Shown here one piece after another: positions 33,497-43,500 of a DNA stretch of 64,000 nt. This DNA comes from JANJUO01 sp942492935. GTDB lineage: Bacteria > Bacteroidota > Ignavibacteria > Kapaibacteriales > UBA2268. Positions within the stretch are counted from its first letter, which is position 1. Every line of letters begins with the position of its first letter. The position numbers were made by a program, and so were the translations under genes. The stretch lies in the NCBI GenBank assembly GCA_942492935.1, contig OW818654.1:620001-684000 (forward strand). Direction: 5' to 3'. Below the pieces are notes generated by a model that ran no database searches, was not told the DNA's origin, and saw only the letters and a program-made list of their open reading frames with translations.

Positions 33497-34561
33497 ATGA
33501 ATAATCCAACAGAGAGAAATACTATACTTTCAAGTATTAAGGATAATCCTCCTTGGCTTTTTGCGCTACTTCTATTTATAACTTTTATTACATGTGTGAT
33601 ATCTGGTACGCAATGGGCATTTAAAGACCCTCATGAAATTTCAAATTGGCAATATGGATTGACATATTCTTTGCTGGTATTATTATTCTTAAGCGCCCAT
33701 GAATTTGGTCATTATTTTGCCGCAAGAATCCACAAAGTTGATGCAACATTACCATTTTATATACCATTTCCATTTACTTTTACTTTGAATTTTGGTACAA
33801 TGGGAGCAGTAATTAAAACCAAAACTATGATTCCATCTCGAAAGGCATTGTTTGATATTGGTATTGCTGGTCCATTAAGCGGATTTGTAGTTTGTATTAT
33901 ATTACTAATTTATGGCTATTCAACATTGCCCGGTATTGAGTATATTTATCATTTACATCCTGAATATGTATTTCATAATGGTGGAGTAATTCCAGAAAAA
34001 GGATTATTTTTTGGAAAATCTTTGGTTATTATGTTTTTTGAAAGACTATTTTCAGATACAAATGGATTTATTCCTCCAATGAATGAGATTTATCATTATC
34101 CTTTCTTAAATGTAGGTTGGTTTGGATTATTTGTTACAACCTTAAATATGTTGCCAATTGGTCAGCTTGATGGAGGACATATAATATATTCTATGTTTGG
34201 AAAGCTACATTCCAAAATTGCAAGAGTAATGTGGTGGATACTTGTGGTGATTGGAATTGGTTCATCTATCACAATTTTCTATGAATTATTTAGTATTGTT
34301 TACGAAACACCTATTATTAACGAAATTACAAAGTTCTTACTAATCCCATTTAAATATATCAAAGAATCATATCCTTATCTAACTGAAGGTTGGATTGGTT
34401 GGTTAGTATGGGCAATTATTACAAAGTTTTTTATAAAAATTGACCACCCACCTGTTTATGATGAAAGTAAACTAAATACTGGAAGAATGATATTGGGAAT
34501 AATATCAATTATTGTTTTAATGTTGAGTTTTTCAATTACTGGAATTTACTTAGTTGAATAA
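33497..34561 (+). CDS. M50 family membrane metalloprotease
   Basis: From the ATG at 33497 the protein has 354 residues with about six to seven membrane segments. The zinc-binding HEFGH motif is at residues 68-72 within a segment, and 'LPIGQLDGGHIIYSMFG' provides the distal Asp ligand of site-2-type proteases. The segment 'GPLSGFVVCIILLIYGYSTL' lies between the two. Such enzymes cleave membrane-spanning substrates such as anti-sigma factors. There is no PDZ domain. Its partner is not apparent, and the neighbouring genes are on the other strand. Confidence 0.85.
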   Translation: MNNPTERNTILSSIKDNPPWLFALLLFITFITCVISGTQWAFKDPHEISNWQYGLTYSLLVLLFLSAHEFGHYFAARIHKVDATLPFYIPFPFTFTLNFGTMGAVIKTKTMIPSRKALFDIGIAGPLSGFVVCIILLIYGYSTLPGIEYIYHLHPEYVFHNGGVIPEKGLFFGKSLVIMFFERLFSDTNGFIPPMNEIYHYPFLNVGWFGLFVTTLNMLPIGQLDGGHIIYSMFGKLHSKIARVMWWILVVIGIGSSITIFYELFSIVYETPIINEITKFLLIPFKYIKESYPYLTEGWIGWLVWAIITKFFIKIDHPPVYDESKLNTGRMILGIISIIVLMLSFSITGIYLVE

Positions 34562-34634
34562 CAATTTTAAAAAAAATCGAAAAATTCCTTTATTTGAATA
34601 TGTTGTTTGATTACTATAAAAAAAATTTTAAAAA

Positions 34635-34669
34635 AAACCTTTCGACAAATTAATTTGTTCGAAAGGTTT
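34635..34669. terminator. Bidirectional terminator hairpin
   Basis: AAACCTTTCGACAAATT at 34635-34651 pairs with AATTTGTTCGAAAGGTTT at 34652-34669 (one unpaired T). It lies between the convergent genes ending at 34561 (plus) and 34697 (minus). On the minus strand it is followed by a run of eight Ts, so it works best for the PorT-type gene. Confidence 0.8.
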
Positions 34670-34696
34670 CAAAAATTTTGACGAAGTTATGATTTA

Positions 34697-35290
34697 TTAT
34701 AAACCTAATAATTTCCAACCGATAGTTAAACTTATCCTTGAATTATTCAATGAAAAATCAGAATTTAAATCTTCTTGTTTGATTTTCATCACATCATTAA
34801 GTCCAGCTTCATAACGCAAATCAACTGTAAACATAAGAAAATCAACGCCAACACCTGCTTGTAATGCCCAATTCAAATTTTCGTAATCAGCTGTTAGTAC
34901 AACATCGTCAATGTCCTGCACGCCTTTATCTGTAAGTATTGAAGCAACAGGTCCAAATTGTAAACTTAATCCAAATTGCGGTGTATTAATCAATTTCCAC
35001 CCGATAATTATTGGAATATCAACAGTATTGAATTTTATATTGCCTTCTACATCTTGAATTGTAATAATTGAACCCTTTTGTGTGTACATAATTTCAGGTT
35101 GTAGATACCAAGTATCACCAAATCTGGCAAAAGCTCCGATTTGCAAACCATGTTTGAAATCTGTTGTTATATCAGAAATATCGGTCTTCATAGTTGTAGC
35201 ATTATAACCAATCTTTGGTCCTAAATTAAACTGCGAATATGTAATAGCAGGGATAATAAGGAAAATTGCTAATATTAATAACTTTTTCAT
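34697..35290 (-). CDS. PorT-like outer-membrane beta-barrel protein
   Basis: The ATG at 35290 starts a signal peptide (KKLLILAIFLIIPAITYSQ) of a 197-residue protein. Eight or so amphipathic strands include 'NLGPKIGYNATTMKTDI', 'QIGAFARFGDTWYLQPEIMYTQKGS' and the C-terminal 'SRISLTIGWKLLGL', which ends with a hydrophobic residue as barrel proteins do. The fold is the PF13568-type barrel that includes PorT of T9SS gliding systems. I cannot tell whether it is the T9SS component itself. Confidence 0.8.
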   Translation of the reverse strand: MKKLLILAIFLIIPAITYSQFNLGPKIGYNATTMKTDISDITTDFKHGLQIGAFARFGDTWYLQPEIMYTQKGSIITIQDVEGNIKFNTVDIPIIIGWKLINTPQFGLSLQFGPVASILTDKGVQDIDDVVLTADYENLNWALQAGVGVDFLMFTVDLRYEAGLNDVMKIKQEDLNSDFSLNNSRISLTIGWKLLGL

Positions 35291-35353
35291 AAATCTTAAA
35301 TCCATAAATTAATTTCAAAAACAGTATTTATACGTATTAAGATTGGAATTGTT

Positions 35354-35911
35354 TCAAAAATTATAACGAAAACCAATACTGCCACCTAAACCAAAATAAT
35401 CATTTCCAGCAGGATTTCTATCAAAAAGTGGTGAAAAATCTGTTACACCTGAAATTTGATAATGCAACCCAATATCAAAAGATATTGAAAATTGCTTAAT
35501 GGGCTTGTACTCAAAACCAGTTCCTAATCCGAAATTCCAAATATCTTCCATTGCAATAGATTTCTTAACAATCAGCATATCATTTATAAATTCTGTGGTT
35601 TTCTTACGATTTTCAAAATACCAATAAGAAGCACCTACAAAAAAATAAATACGATTTTTTTCATTTTTGAAAATATTTCTCTGGAATTCAAAACCAGCAT
35701 TTGTGTATAAATCTATCACATCTGGTGGGTCGAACCCATAATAATATATTACAGATGATATTTTCAATGCAAATAAAGGGTCAAATTCAATTTGGTATGA
35801 AATTCCTGAACCACTATAAAGAGAATATCCCAAACCAATCTGCTGTTTGGGATATTTTTGTGAAAATAGTACTAAAGGTATAAATATCAAAAAAATAACT
35901 ATGTATTTCAT
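35354..35911 (-). CDS. Outer-membrane beta-barrel protein
   Basis: The ATG at 35911 begins a signal peptide (KYIVIFLIFIPLVLFSQ) of a 185-residue protein. Strand repeats such as 'QIGLGYSLYSGSGISYQIEF', 'RIYFFVGASYWYF' and 'QFSISFDIGLHYQISG' and the final 'FGLGGSIGFRYNF' with a C-terminal Phe indicate a small barrel. The gene lies 9 bases after greA and could be co-transcribed. Its role is unknown. Confidence 0.75.
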   Translation of the reverse strand: MKYIVIFLIFIPLVLFSQKYPKQQIGLGYSLYSGSGISYQIEFDPLFALKISSVIYYYGFDPPDVIDLYTNAGFEFQRNIFKNEKNRIYFFVGASYWYFENRKKTTEFINDMLIVKKSIAMEDIWNFGLGTGFEYKPIKQFSISFDIGLHYQISGVTDFSPLFDRNPAGNDYFGLGGSIGFRYNF

Positions 35912-35935
35912 ATTTTGCAATTGCAATTGAACTAA

Positions 35936-36409
35936 CTATTTATAAATATCTAATACTTCAAATGTAGTTTTACCTGCTGGAACATTTATTTCGGCAATTT
36001 CACCTATTTTTTTCCCAAGTAATGCTTTTCCAATTGGAGAAGTTACTCCAAGTTTATTTTTTTCAAAATCCGCTTCTTCTTGGCTAACAAGTTGATAATC
36101 TGAAATTTTACCAGTTTTCTGATTTTTAATTTTGACTTTTGACAAAATATAAACTTTATCTGTTGGAAATTCATCTGCATCAATTACTTCGGCATGTGAC
36201 AAAGTATCGCTAAGTTTTGATATTTTTAATTCAAGCAAACCCTGCTCATCTTTTGCGGCATCATAATCGGCATTTTCAGACAAATCACCATGAGAACGGG
36301 CTTCGGCAATTTTACCTGCCATTTCCTTTCTTCCTCTTGTTTGTAATAATCTTAGCTCTTCTTCAAGCTCTTTGATTCTTTCTTTTGTCATATAAACGGT
36401 CTTTGCCAT
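35936..36409 (-). CDS. greA: Transcription elongation factor GreA
   Basis: The 157-residue protein has the two GreA domains: an N-terminal coiled coil ('MTKERIKELEEELRLLQTRG' and 'EARSHGDLSENADYDAAKDEQ', which places the acidic tip Asp/Glu) and a C-terminal FKBP-like domain ('SPIGKALLGKKIGEIAEINV'). GreA inserts in the RNA polymerase secondary channel to stimulate cleavage of backtracked transcripts. It is followed by a barrel gene and is separated from hslU by a terminator. Confidence 0.95.
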   Translation of the reverse strand: MAKTVYMTKERIKELEEELRLLQTRGRKEMAGKIAEARSHGDLSENADYDAAKDEQGLLELKISKLSDTLSHAEVIDADEFPTDKVYILSKVKIKNQKTGKISDYQLVSQEEADFEKNKLGVTSPIGKALLGKKIGEIAEINVPAGKTTFEVLDIYK

Positions 36410-36971
36410 AAAACTCCCATTTGAAAAATTAATTTCTAAATAAAAGAAATAGCCATTTTGAAGGATTGTTGATATAATAATTTCTTCAAAATGACCTTAA
36501 AAAACAAATAAACTTCGTGGTAATAGCACGAAGTAAAAAAACTAACAAGGAAAATTAAAATTTTCCCTTTTAAAAAAAGTAAAATTAAGGTATTTTGTTT
36601 AAATATCCAAACAAATTTTTCAAGGAAACAGTAATCATCATAAATTATGATATAAATTTTATTTTTTTCATCAATTTAAACTAACAATGATAGTAACTGA
36701 ACAGTTTTTTTTGATATTTAAAAATATAAGACACTAAATTTGAACAGATTACAAATATCTCTGATATAAAACGTAAATATTTATACAATCAGCAATTTAT
36801 TTAATTTTGGTGTGGTTCAAATATTGAATTTACTTTTTTCTGAATGTTGGATTAATTTGCCGATTAATATGAAAACTTATCCACATTGTCACTTTTTTCA
36901 TATCATATTATCCAATCAAAACTATTGATATTATTTGCTTTGATAAGTTTTTTTCAAGAGACTAAAAATAA
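36410..36971. other. Intergenic region upstream of greA
   Basis: About 560 bases without a gene. A hairpin CTTCGTG/CACGAAG (about 36513-36533) lies upstream of greA and could be part of its leader. TTATCCACA at 36877-36885 matches a DnaA box, but it is solitary. The rest is AT-rich and shows no open frame. Confidence 0.6.
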
Positions 36972-37005
36972 AAGTGCTTAACATTTAAAGAAATATTAAG
37001 CACTT
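36972..37005 (-). terminator. Rho-independent terminator after hslU
   Basis: On the minus strand AAGTGCTTAA (reading 37005-36996) pairs with TTAAGCACTT, with a 14-base loop, and is followed by TTATTTTTA. It is 15 bases downstream of the hslU stop. The U-tract is interrupted, so it may be of moderate strength. Confidence 0.8.
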
Positions 37006-37019
37006 AAATGAACAAATTA

Positions 37020-38432
37020 TTATAATATATATTTACTCAAATCTACATTCTTGACAATTTCATTTAAAGTATTGTTCACTTTATCTGCATCGATTTTAAT
37101 TTCTTTTGTTTCAATATTATCTGGAGCATTAAACATAATGTCTTCAAGTAAAGTGGACATAATTGTATGAAGTCTTCTTGCGCCAATATTTGTTACTTCT
37201 TCATTAACTTTCGCAGCAATCGATGCAATTTCTTTTATAGCAGATTCTTCAAAAATTAATTCCAAATCATCAGATTTTGCTAAAGCTTGATATTGTTTTA
37301 TCAAGGCATTTTCAGGGAAAGTTAAAATTTTAATGAAATCTTCTTCGGTTAAGCTTTTCAATTCTACCCTAATTGGAAATCGTCCTTGTAATTCAGGAAC
37401 TAAATCAGATGGCTTTGAAACATGAAAAGCACCAGAAGCTATAAACAATATGTGGTCTGAATGAACCATACCATATTTTGTGTTAATACCGCAACCTTCA
37501 ACTATTGGTAATAAATCACGCTGAACTCCTTCCCTTGAAACTTCTGCACCTGAACTACCACCTTTGGAAGCAATTTTATCAATTTCATCAATAAATATGA
37601 TACCTGAATTTTCTGCTCTACTAAGTGCTTCTTTTACTACTGCTTCAAAATCAATAAGTTTTTCTGCTTCTTCTTTTTCAATAACGAGTTTTGCTTCAGA
37701 AACTTTCAATTTTCTCTTTTTACTTTTTTTCGGAAGCATAGAACCAAATAAATCCTGTAAATTCATCCCCATTTCATCTAATCCAATTGGACCTAAGATA
37801 TGCATATTTGGTGATTGGTCAACAAGCATATCAATTTCAATACTACGTTCATCTAAAATCCCATTTCTCAGCATTTGGCGGAATTTTTCTCTTGTTACAG
37901 AATTTTCTTCTACTTCATTATCAGTTGAAATATCAAATGAAGGTCCCTTTTTTACAGGTGGAATTAAAATATCTAAAATTCTATTTTCAGTATTGATTTT
38001 TGCTTCTTCTCTTTTCAAAACAGTATGCTCATCACGAACCATCGCAACTGATTTTTCAACCAAATCTCTTACCATAGATTCAACATCACGACCTACATAT
38101 CCTACTTCAGTAAATTTAGTAGCTTCAACTTTTATAAATGGGGCTCCTGCTAATTTAGCAAGCCGTCTGGCAATTTCAGTTTTACCAACACCTGTAGGAC
38201 CAATCATGATTATGTTGTTTGGCATTATTTCATCTTTAATATCAGATTCGACTCTCTGTCTTCTCCAACGGTTACGTAATGCAATTGCAACCATTTTTTT
38301 TGCCTCATCTTGTCCAATCACAAATTTGTCCAATTCGTGAACAATTTGCCTTGGTGTAAAATAATCATTATTATCTTTTGAGATATTTGCTGCAACTACA
38401 TTTTTGTTATCAATTTCTGTTAATTGTTCCAT
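37020..38432 (-). CDS. hslU: ATP-dependent protease ATPase subunit HslU
   Basis: The 470-residue AAA+ protein has 'FTPRQIVHELDKFVIGQDEAKKMVAIALRN', the Walker A motif GPTGVGKT at residues 78-85, the pore motif 'GYVGRDVE', a 120-residue I-domain, Walker B 'GIIFIDEIDKIA' and the sensor-2 region 'NIGARRLHTIM'. The C-terminal 'DLSKYIL' tail is the segment that inserts in HslV and activates it. HslU unfolds substrates and feeds them to HslV. It begins 30 bases after hslV. Confidence 0.97.
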   Translation of the reverse strand: MEQLTEIDNKNVVAANISKDNNDYFTPRQIVHELDKFVIGQDEAKKMVAIALRNRWRRQRVESDIKDEIMPNNIIMIGPTGVGKTEIARRLAKLAGAPFIKVEATKFTEVGYVGRDVESMVRDLVEKSVAMVRDEHTVLKREEAKINTENRILDILIPPVKKGPSFDISTDNEVEENSVTREKFRQMLRNGILDERSIEIDMLVDQSPNMHILGPIGLDEMGMNLQDLFGSMLPKKSKKRKLKVSEAKLVIEKEEAEKLIDFEAVVKEALSRAENSGIIFIDEIDKIASKGGSSGAEVSREGVQRDLLPIVEGCGINTKYGMVHSDHILFIASGAFHVSKPSDLVPELQGRFPIRVELKSLTEEDFIKILTFPENALIKQYQALAKSDDLELIFEESAIKEIASIAAKVNEEVTNIGARRLHTIMSTLLEDIMFNAPDNIETKEIKIDADKVNNTLNEIVKNVDLSKYIL

Positions 38433-38462
38433 TCAAAAAAATATCCTAATTTTATTTATAAA

Positions 38463-39011
38463 TTATAATTCTTCTATTGTTAATGAGAGATTAGTGTAAA
38501 TACATATTTCACCTGCTATGTTCAATGATTCTTCAACCATTTTTTTTGCTTCCATATCAGTATGTTTTAATAATGCTCTTGCTGCTGCTTGAGCATAAGG
38601 TCCACCTGAACCAATGGCAATGATTTTATCATCTGGCTCAATTACATCACCATTGCCTGAAATTAAAAAAGCATCTTTGCTGTTCATAACTACAAGCATT
38701 GCTTCTAATCTTCTTAAATATCTGTCTGTACGCCATTCTTTTGCAAGTTCAACTGAAGCACGTTGTAAGTTGCCACGATGTGTTTCAAGTTTTTCTTCAA
38801 ATCTTTGAATAAGAGTAAAAGCATCAGCAGTGGCACCTGCAAAACCAGCTAGAACGGTATTGTTATATAATTTTCTTACTTTCTTAGCATTATGTTTCAT
38901 TACAGTATTGCCAAAAGTAACTTGCCCATCTGAACCCATAGCAGCTTTACCATCTCTTATAATACCTATTACTGTAGTTGCGTGCATATTGTTCATATTC
39001 ATTTTTTCCAT
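38463..39011 (-). CDS. hslV: ATP-dependent protease proteolytic subunit HslV
   Basis: The 182-residue protein has the N-terminal-nucleophile fold with catalytic Thr12 exposed by removal of the leader (MEKMNMNNMHA before TTVIG). 'GSDGQVTFGNTVMKHNAKKVRKL' and 'IGSGGPYAQAAARALL' match the family. Several Met residues before the Thr make the exact start uncertain, but all give the same mature enzyme. It is first in the hslVU operon. Confidence 0.95.
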   Translation of the reverse strand: MEKMNMNNMHATTVIGIIRDGKAAMGSDGQVTFGNTVMKHNAKKVRKLYNNTVLAGFAGATADAFTLIQRFEEKLETHRGNLQRASVELAKEWRTDRYLRRLEAMLVVMNSKDAFLISGNGDVIEPDDKIIAIGSGGPYAQAAARALLKHTDMEAKKMVEESLNIAGEICIYTNLSLTIEEL

Positions 39012-39273
39012 TCAATTACCTTCAAAATTAATATTTTTAAGAATATATATTGACGATTTAAATATTGTTTGATTGAATTAATTATTAGATTTCCTTTCTA
39101 ATTACTGATTATTCAATACAGTAACACTTAACTTGTGAATTTTTCGGTTTCTAAACAAAAGTTTCATATCTGCTCTATCAATAGAGTTTGATATTATACA
39201 GTTTGTTCTTATCATATCAAATATCTAAAATAAAAATATGATTAAACCTTCTTAAATAATGGAGGGTAATAAA

Positions 39274-40392
39274 ATGTGCAGAATTAATCCAAGAGTAGAT
39301 TTCGCATTTAAGAAACTATTCGGAACTGAAGAAAATAAAGACTTACTGATAGATTTTATTAATTCAGTAGTTACAGAAAAAGATAAAGTCAAGGATTTAG
39401 AAATCAGAAATCCTTATAATGCGTTAAGTTTCAAGCATGATAAACTTTCAATTTTAGATATTAAAGCACAAGATAAAAGTGGTAAGTGGTTTAATATTGA
39501 AATGCAAATTATCGACCAAGAATACTATGATAAACGAGCATTGTACTATTGGAGCAAGCTCTATACAAGTCAGTTAAGTTCAGGGATAAATTATGATAAT
39601 TTAAAAAAGACAATTTCAATAAATATATTGAATTTCAACTGTTTAGATGAGAAAGACTATCATAATGTATATAAGCTACTTAATGTTGCTACTCACAAAG
39701 AAATGCTTGACCAATTAGAAATACATTTTATTGAACTAAATAAATATGACGAAAAAATTACATCCATGTTAGATAGATGGGTGAATTTTTTGAAGAGTGC
39801 TGATATTTACACAACCAATAAACTTCCAAAAGAATTAGATGAAATACCATCAATTAAAAAGGCAATTGAAATTTTAGATAATATGGCTTTAAATTCTGAT
39901 GAAAGAGAAAGTTACGAAGCAAGACTTAAATGGCTTAGAGATGAAGAAATGGCTATAAAAACAGCCGAGAAAAGAGGCGTTAAGAAAGGACTTCAACAGG
40001 GGATTGACAAGGGAAAAAAAATAGGACTTAAATTAGGAATTAAACAAGGACGTCAAGAAGGTATAGAAAAAGGTTTACAAGAAGGTATAGAAAAAGGTAT
40101 AGAAAAAGGTTTGCAAGAAGGTATTGAAAAAGGTTTGCAAGAAGGTATTGAAAAAGGTTTGCAAGAAGGTATTGAAAAAGGTTTGCAAGAAGGTATTGAA
40201 AAAGGTTTGCAAGAAGGTATTGAAAAAGGTTTGCAAGAAGGTATTGAAAAAGGTTTGCAAGAAGGTATTGAAAAAGGTTTGCAAGAAGCCAGAATTCAGG
40301 TAGCAAGAAATTTACTTGATGTATTAGACAATGAATCTATTGCAATTAAAACTGGTCTTAATGTTGAAATAGTTGAAAAATTAAGAAAATAA
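39274..40392 (+). CDS. Rpn-family PD-(D/E)XK nuclease/transposase-like protein
   Basis: I start at the ATG at 39274 because GGAGGG lies 8 bases upstream; an ATG 15 bases earlier contains that box. The 372-residue protein begins 'INPRVDFAFKKLFGTEENKDLLIDFIN', has 'DKLSILDIKAQD' and 'WFNIEMQI' (PD-(D/E)XK-type acidic residues near 62 and 76), and 'KRALYYWSKLYTSQL'. These are features of the Rpn (recombination-promoting nuclease) family, formerly PDDEXK transposase. The C-terminus is expanded by a tandem repeat. It is a stand-alone plus-strand gene and could be mobile. Confidence 0.85.
   Translation: MCRINPRVDFAFKKLFGTEENKDLLIDFINSVVTEKDKVKDLEIRNPYNALSFKHDKLSILDIKAQDKSGKWFNIEMQIIDQEYYDKRALYYWSKLYTSQLSSGINYDNLKKTISINILNFNCLDEKDYHNVYKLLNVATHKEMLDQLEIHFIELNKYDEKITSMLDRWVNFLKSADIYTTNKLPKELDEIPSIKKAIEILDNMALNSDERESYEARLKWLRDEEMAIKTAEKRGVKKGLQQGIDKGKKIGLKLGIKQGRQEGIEKGLQEGIEKGIEKGLQEGIEKGLQEGIEKGLQEGIEKGLQEGIEKGLQEGIEKGLQEGIEKGLQEGIEKGLQEARIQVARNLLDVLDNESIAIKTGLNVEIVEKLRK
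40063..40290 (+). repeat. 24-bp tandem repeat encoding GIEKGLQE
   Basis: A 24-base unit (encoding GIEKGLQE) occurs about nine times within the 3' part of the Rpn-type gene, with one shortened unit near the start (GIEKGIEKGL). The later copies are identical in sequence (only the first two differ at a few bases), so the array is recent or homogenised. In the protein this gives a highly charged helical repeat that would form a long coiled or solenoid-like helix. Copy number is likely variable between strains. Confidence 0.9.
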
Positions 40393-40537
40393 TTTTGAAA
40401 ATCATTGAAAGTTAATTTAAAACGAAATAAGAATATTGAATAATTTCAATATTCTTATCCTATCAAAAAAAATAAATTCCAAATACAGAAAAAATTGCTT
40501 ATTTTAATATTTTTTATTATTAACAAGTAAGAAAAAT

Positions 40538-43500
40538 ATGAATTCGCAAACAAAACCAATTGAATTAATTGTAAAATCACTCGAAGAAAGAGCTAAAGAA
40601 TTATCCTGCCTATATTCCATTGAAGAAGTTTTACATCAAAAAGATTTATCTTTCGAAGAGTATATATATCATTTACTTGAAAAAATACCTCTTGGCTTTC
40701 AATTTACCGATAATTGTAGAGCAAAAATAGTTATTGAAGATGTGATTTATCAACCAACTGATTTTGTTGAGACACCTTGGTTTATTGAGGCAAATATTGA
40801 AGAGTATGATGAGCATTATGGAACTGTAAGTGTATATTATTTAAAAGAATTTCAGACTTATAACGAAGGACCATTTCTTAGTGATGAAAGAAGATTAATT
40901 AACACTATTGCTGATAGAGTTGGGCATTTTCTTTTTTATAGCAAGATGAAAGAGATTTATTCTGATAACAATGAAAATGAACAATCAAAGCCGGAGTGGA
41001 TGATTGTTTTGGATATGCTTAAAAAAACTGACCAAAATCTTTTTTCTGTTTTATCAAGAAAGATGTTAAATCACTTATTTTGCAAGGGGATTAATGAGTC
41101 AAGGCAATTATTTGTCAGGTTAGGTTCTACTGTGGATTTCGATAAACCTGTAGGTGAAATTAATCGCCCAAGTAAAAAACAAGTTTTACAGCAATCATTT
41201 AAATTTGGATTAGAGATTTATCAATTAGCATCAAATTATTTTGGGGATACCGAGATAATGTCCCGAATTCAAAAATGGATTTATGAAGAAAAATCTCATC
41301 ATTTGATAAAAGCTCTTGCTAATCAAAATACTCCTTTATCAGAAGTTTTTGATGCTTTAAGAAGATATTATCAATTAAATCCTGGTTATGATGTAAAGAG
41401 TACGCCTACAAGACAAGGTATTAAAGTAGCACTAATTAGAAGATTTTTAACTGACCAATTAGATTTCATTGAAATTGCGAAAAACTTTCTTGATGTTGAT
41501 GATTTTTGGGATTTATTACAAAATATGATATTCCCACCTGAAAGTCATGGAAAGATTGGCGGTAAAGGTGCAGGTATTTTTCTTGCTAATAAAATAATCG
41601 AAAAAACTACTGAGTTCTCACCATTATTAGAAAGTGTTAAATTACCTAAAACTTGGTATATTACATCTGATGGTCTTATGAACTTCATGTATTATAATAA
41701 TATGGAAGATGTTATTGAACAAAAGTATAAAGATATTGATGAAATTAGACAAGAATATCCACATATTGTACAAGCATTTAAAAATTCTCAATTCCCATTA
41801 GAAATAACTAATGGCTTATCACGAGCATTAGATGATTTTGGGGATAATCCTGTTATTGTTCGTTCTTCAAGTTTGCTTGAAGATAGAATTGGTGCAGCAT
41901 TTGCCGGAAAATATAAGAGTCTATTTCTTGCAAATCAAGGAACAAAGAAGCAGAAAATGGAGGATTTGATGGATGCAATTGCTGAAGTTTATGCTTCCAC
42001 TTTTGGACCAGACCCAATTGGATATAGAATTGAACGAGGATTATTAGATTTCAATGAAGAAATGGGAATTATGATTCAAGAAGTTGTGGGTACAAAAGTT
42101 GGAAAATATTTCTTTCCTGCATTTGCAGGTGTTGCTTTCAGTTTCAATGAATTTCGTTGGTCGCCTCGAATTAAACGTGAAGATGGATTGATAAGAATGG
42201 TTTGCGGATTAGGTACACGCTCCGTTGATAGAATTGGAGATGATTTTCCAATTTTGATTGCTCCGGGAAATCCAAATTTGCGTGTGAATTTAACATTTCA
42301 AGAAGTAGTTGGTTATGCTCCTAAATACATAGATGTGATAAATGTAGAAACAAATACTTTTGATACTATTTCTATTAAGCAACTAATAAGTGAAGTAGGA
42401 AATGCTATACCTATGTTAAATGATTTATTCTCAATTATTGACGGACATCATATTAAAAAGCCAGTTGGACTTGGCATTGATACTAAGCAACATGATATTA
42501 TTGTTACATTTGATAATTTGGTAAATCGAACAAAATATCTTGAACAAATTAAAATTATGTTGTCTGAATTAAAAGATAAACTTGATACTCCTGTTGATAT
42601 TGAATTTGCTTGTGATGGTAAGAATTTGTATCTTTTGCAATGCAGACCACAATCTACAAATGAAAATCAATCAGTTGCTCTTCCAACCGATATACCTGCT
42701 AACAAGACAATTTTTACTGCAAATAAATATATTTCTAATGGTAAAGTACCTGCTATTTATTATATTGTCTATGTTGACCCTATTAAATATTCGGAAGTTG
42801 AGAGTTTAGATGATTTAATAGATATTGGTGTTGCAGTTGGTAAATTAAATAAAGTGCTTCCCAAAAAGACATTTATTTTGATGGGACCTGGTAGATGGGG
42901 TTCAAGAGATGATATAAGATTAGGTGTAAGAATTACATATTCGGATATTCATAATACTGCGGTGTTAATTGAAATTGCCAGAAAGAAAGGGAATTATGTT
43001 CCTGATTTATCTTTTGGAACTCATTTCTTTCAAGATTTGGTTGAAGCCGGTATCAGATATATTCCCCTTTATCCAGATAGTGATGGGGTTGTATTCAATC
43101 AAGAATTTTTCCAAACTACTGATAATATTTTAACAAGATTTTTACCAGAATATGCTCACTTAAATGATGTTTTAAAAGTTATAAATGTTCGTGAATCTAC
43201 TGGAGGTCAAGCATTACGAATATTAATGAATGCAGATGAAGATAAAGCTATGGCAATTTTAGCAGATGATAGTATGGTCATTAAATATTCAGATTCCGCC
43301 GCTATGACTTACGATTCTCATTACGATGAACCACTACAATGGAGAAAGAGAATGGCTGAAAGTATTGGTTTGCAACTTGACGGTAAGAGATTTGGGGTAA
43401 AAGGATTCTATTTATTTGGAACAGTTTTTAATGAAACAGCGACTGCAAATTCGGATATAGATTTTATTGTTCATTTTGCTGGAAACGATATTCAAAAGAG

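Noticed and set aside
36877..36885. TTATCCACA as a possible DnaA box and origin.
   Set aside because: It is a single match with no cluster of boxes, no dnaA or dnaN neighbour and no typical unwinding repeat arrangement.
37564..38340. Long plus-strand open frame over hslU.
   Set aside because: It is the complement of a highly conserved hslU, with Ser/Ile-rich low-complexity translation.
40063..40290. 24-bp repeats considered as a CRISPR-like array.
   Set aside because: Units are directly adjacent, multiple of three and in frame with a protein gene.
40040..40306. An open frame on the minus strand opposite the tandem repeat, rich in Phe, Leu and Thr.
   Set aside because: It is open only because the 24-bp repeat lacks stops in that frame; it has no start signal and its repeats are the complement of the coding repeat.
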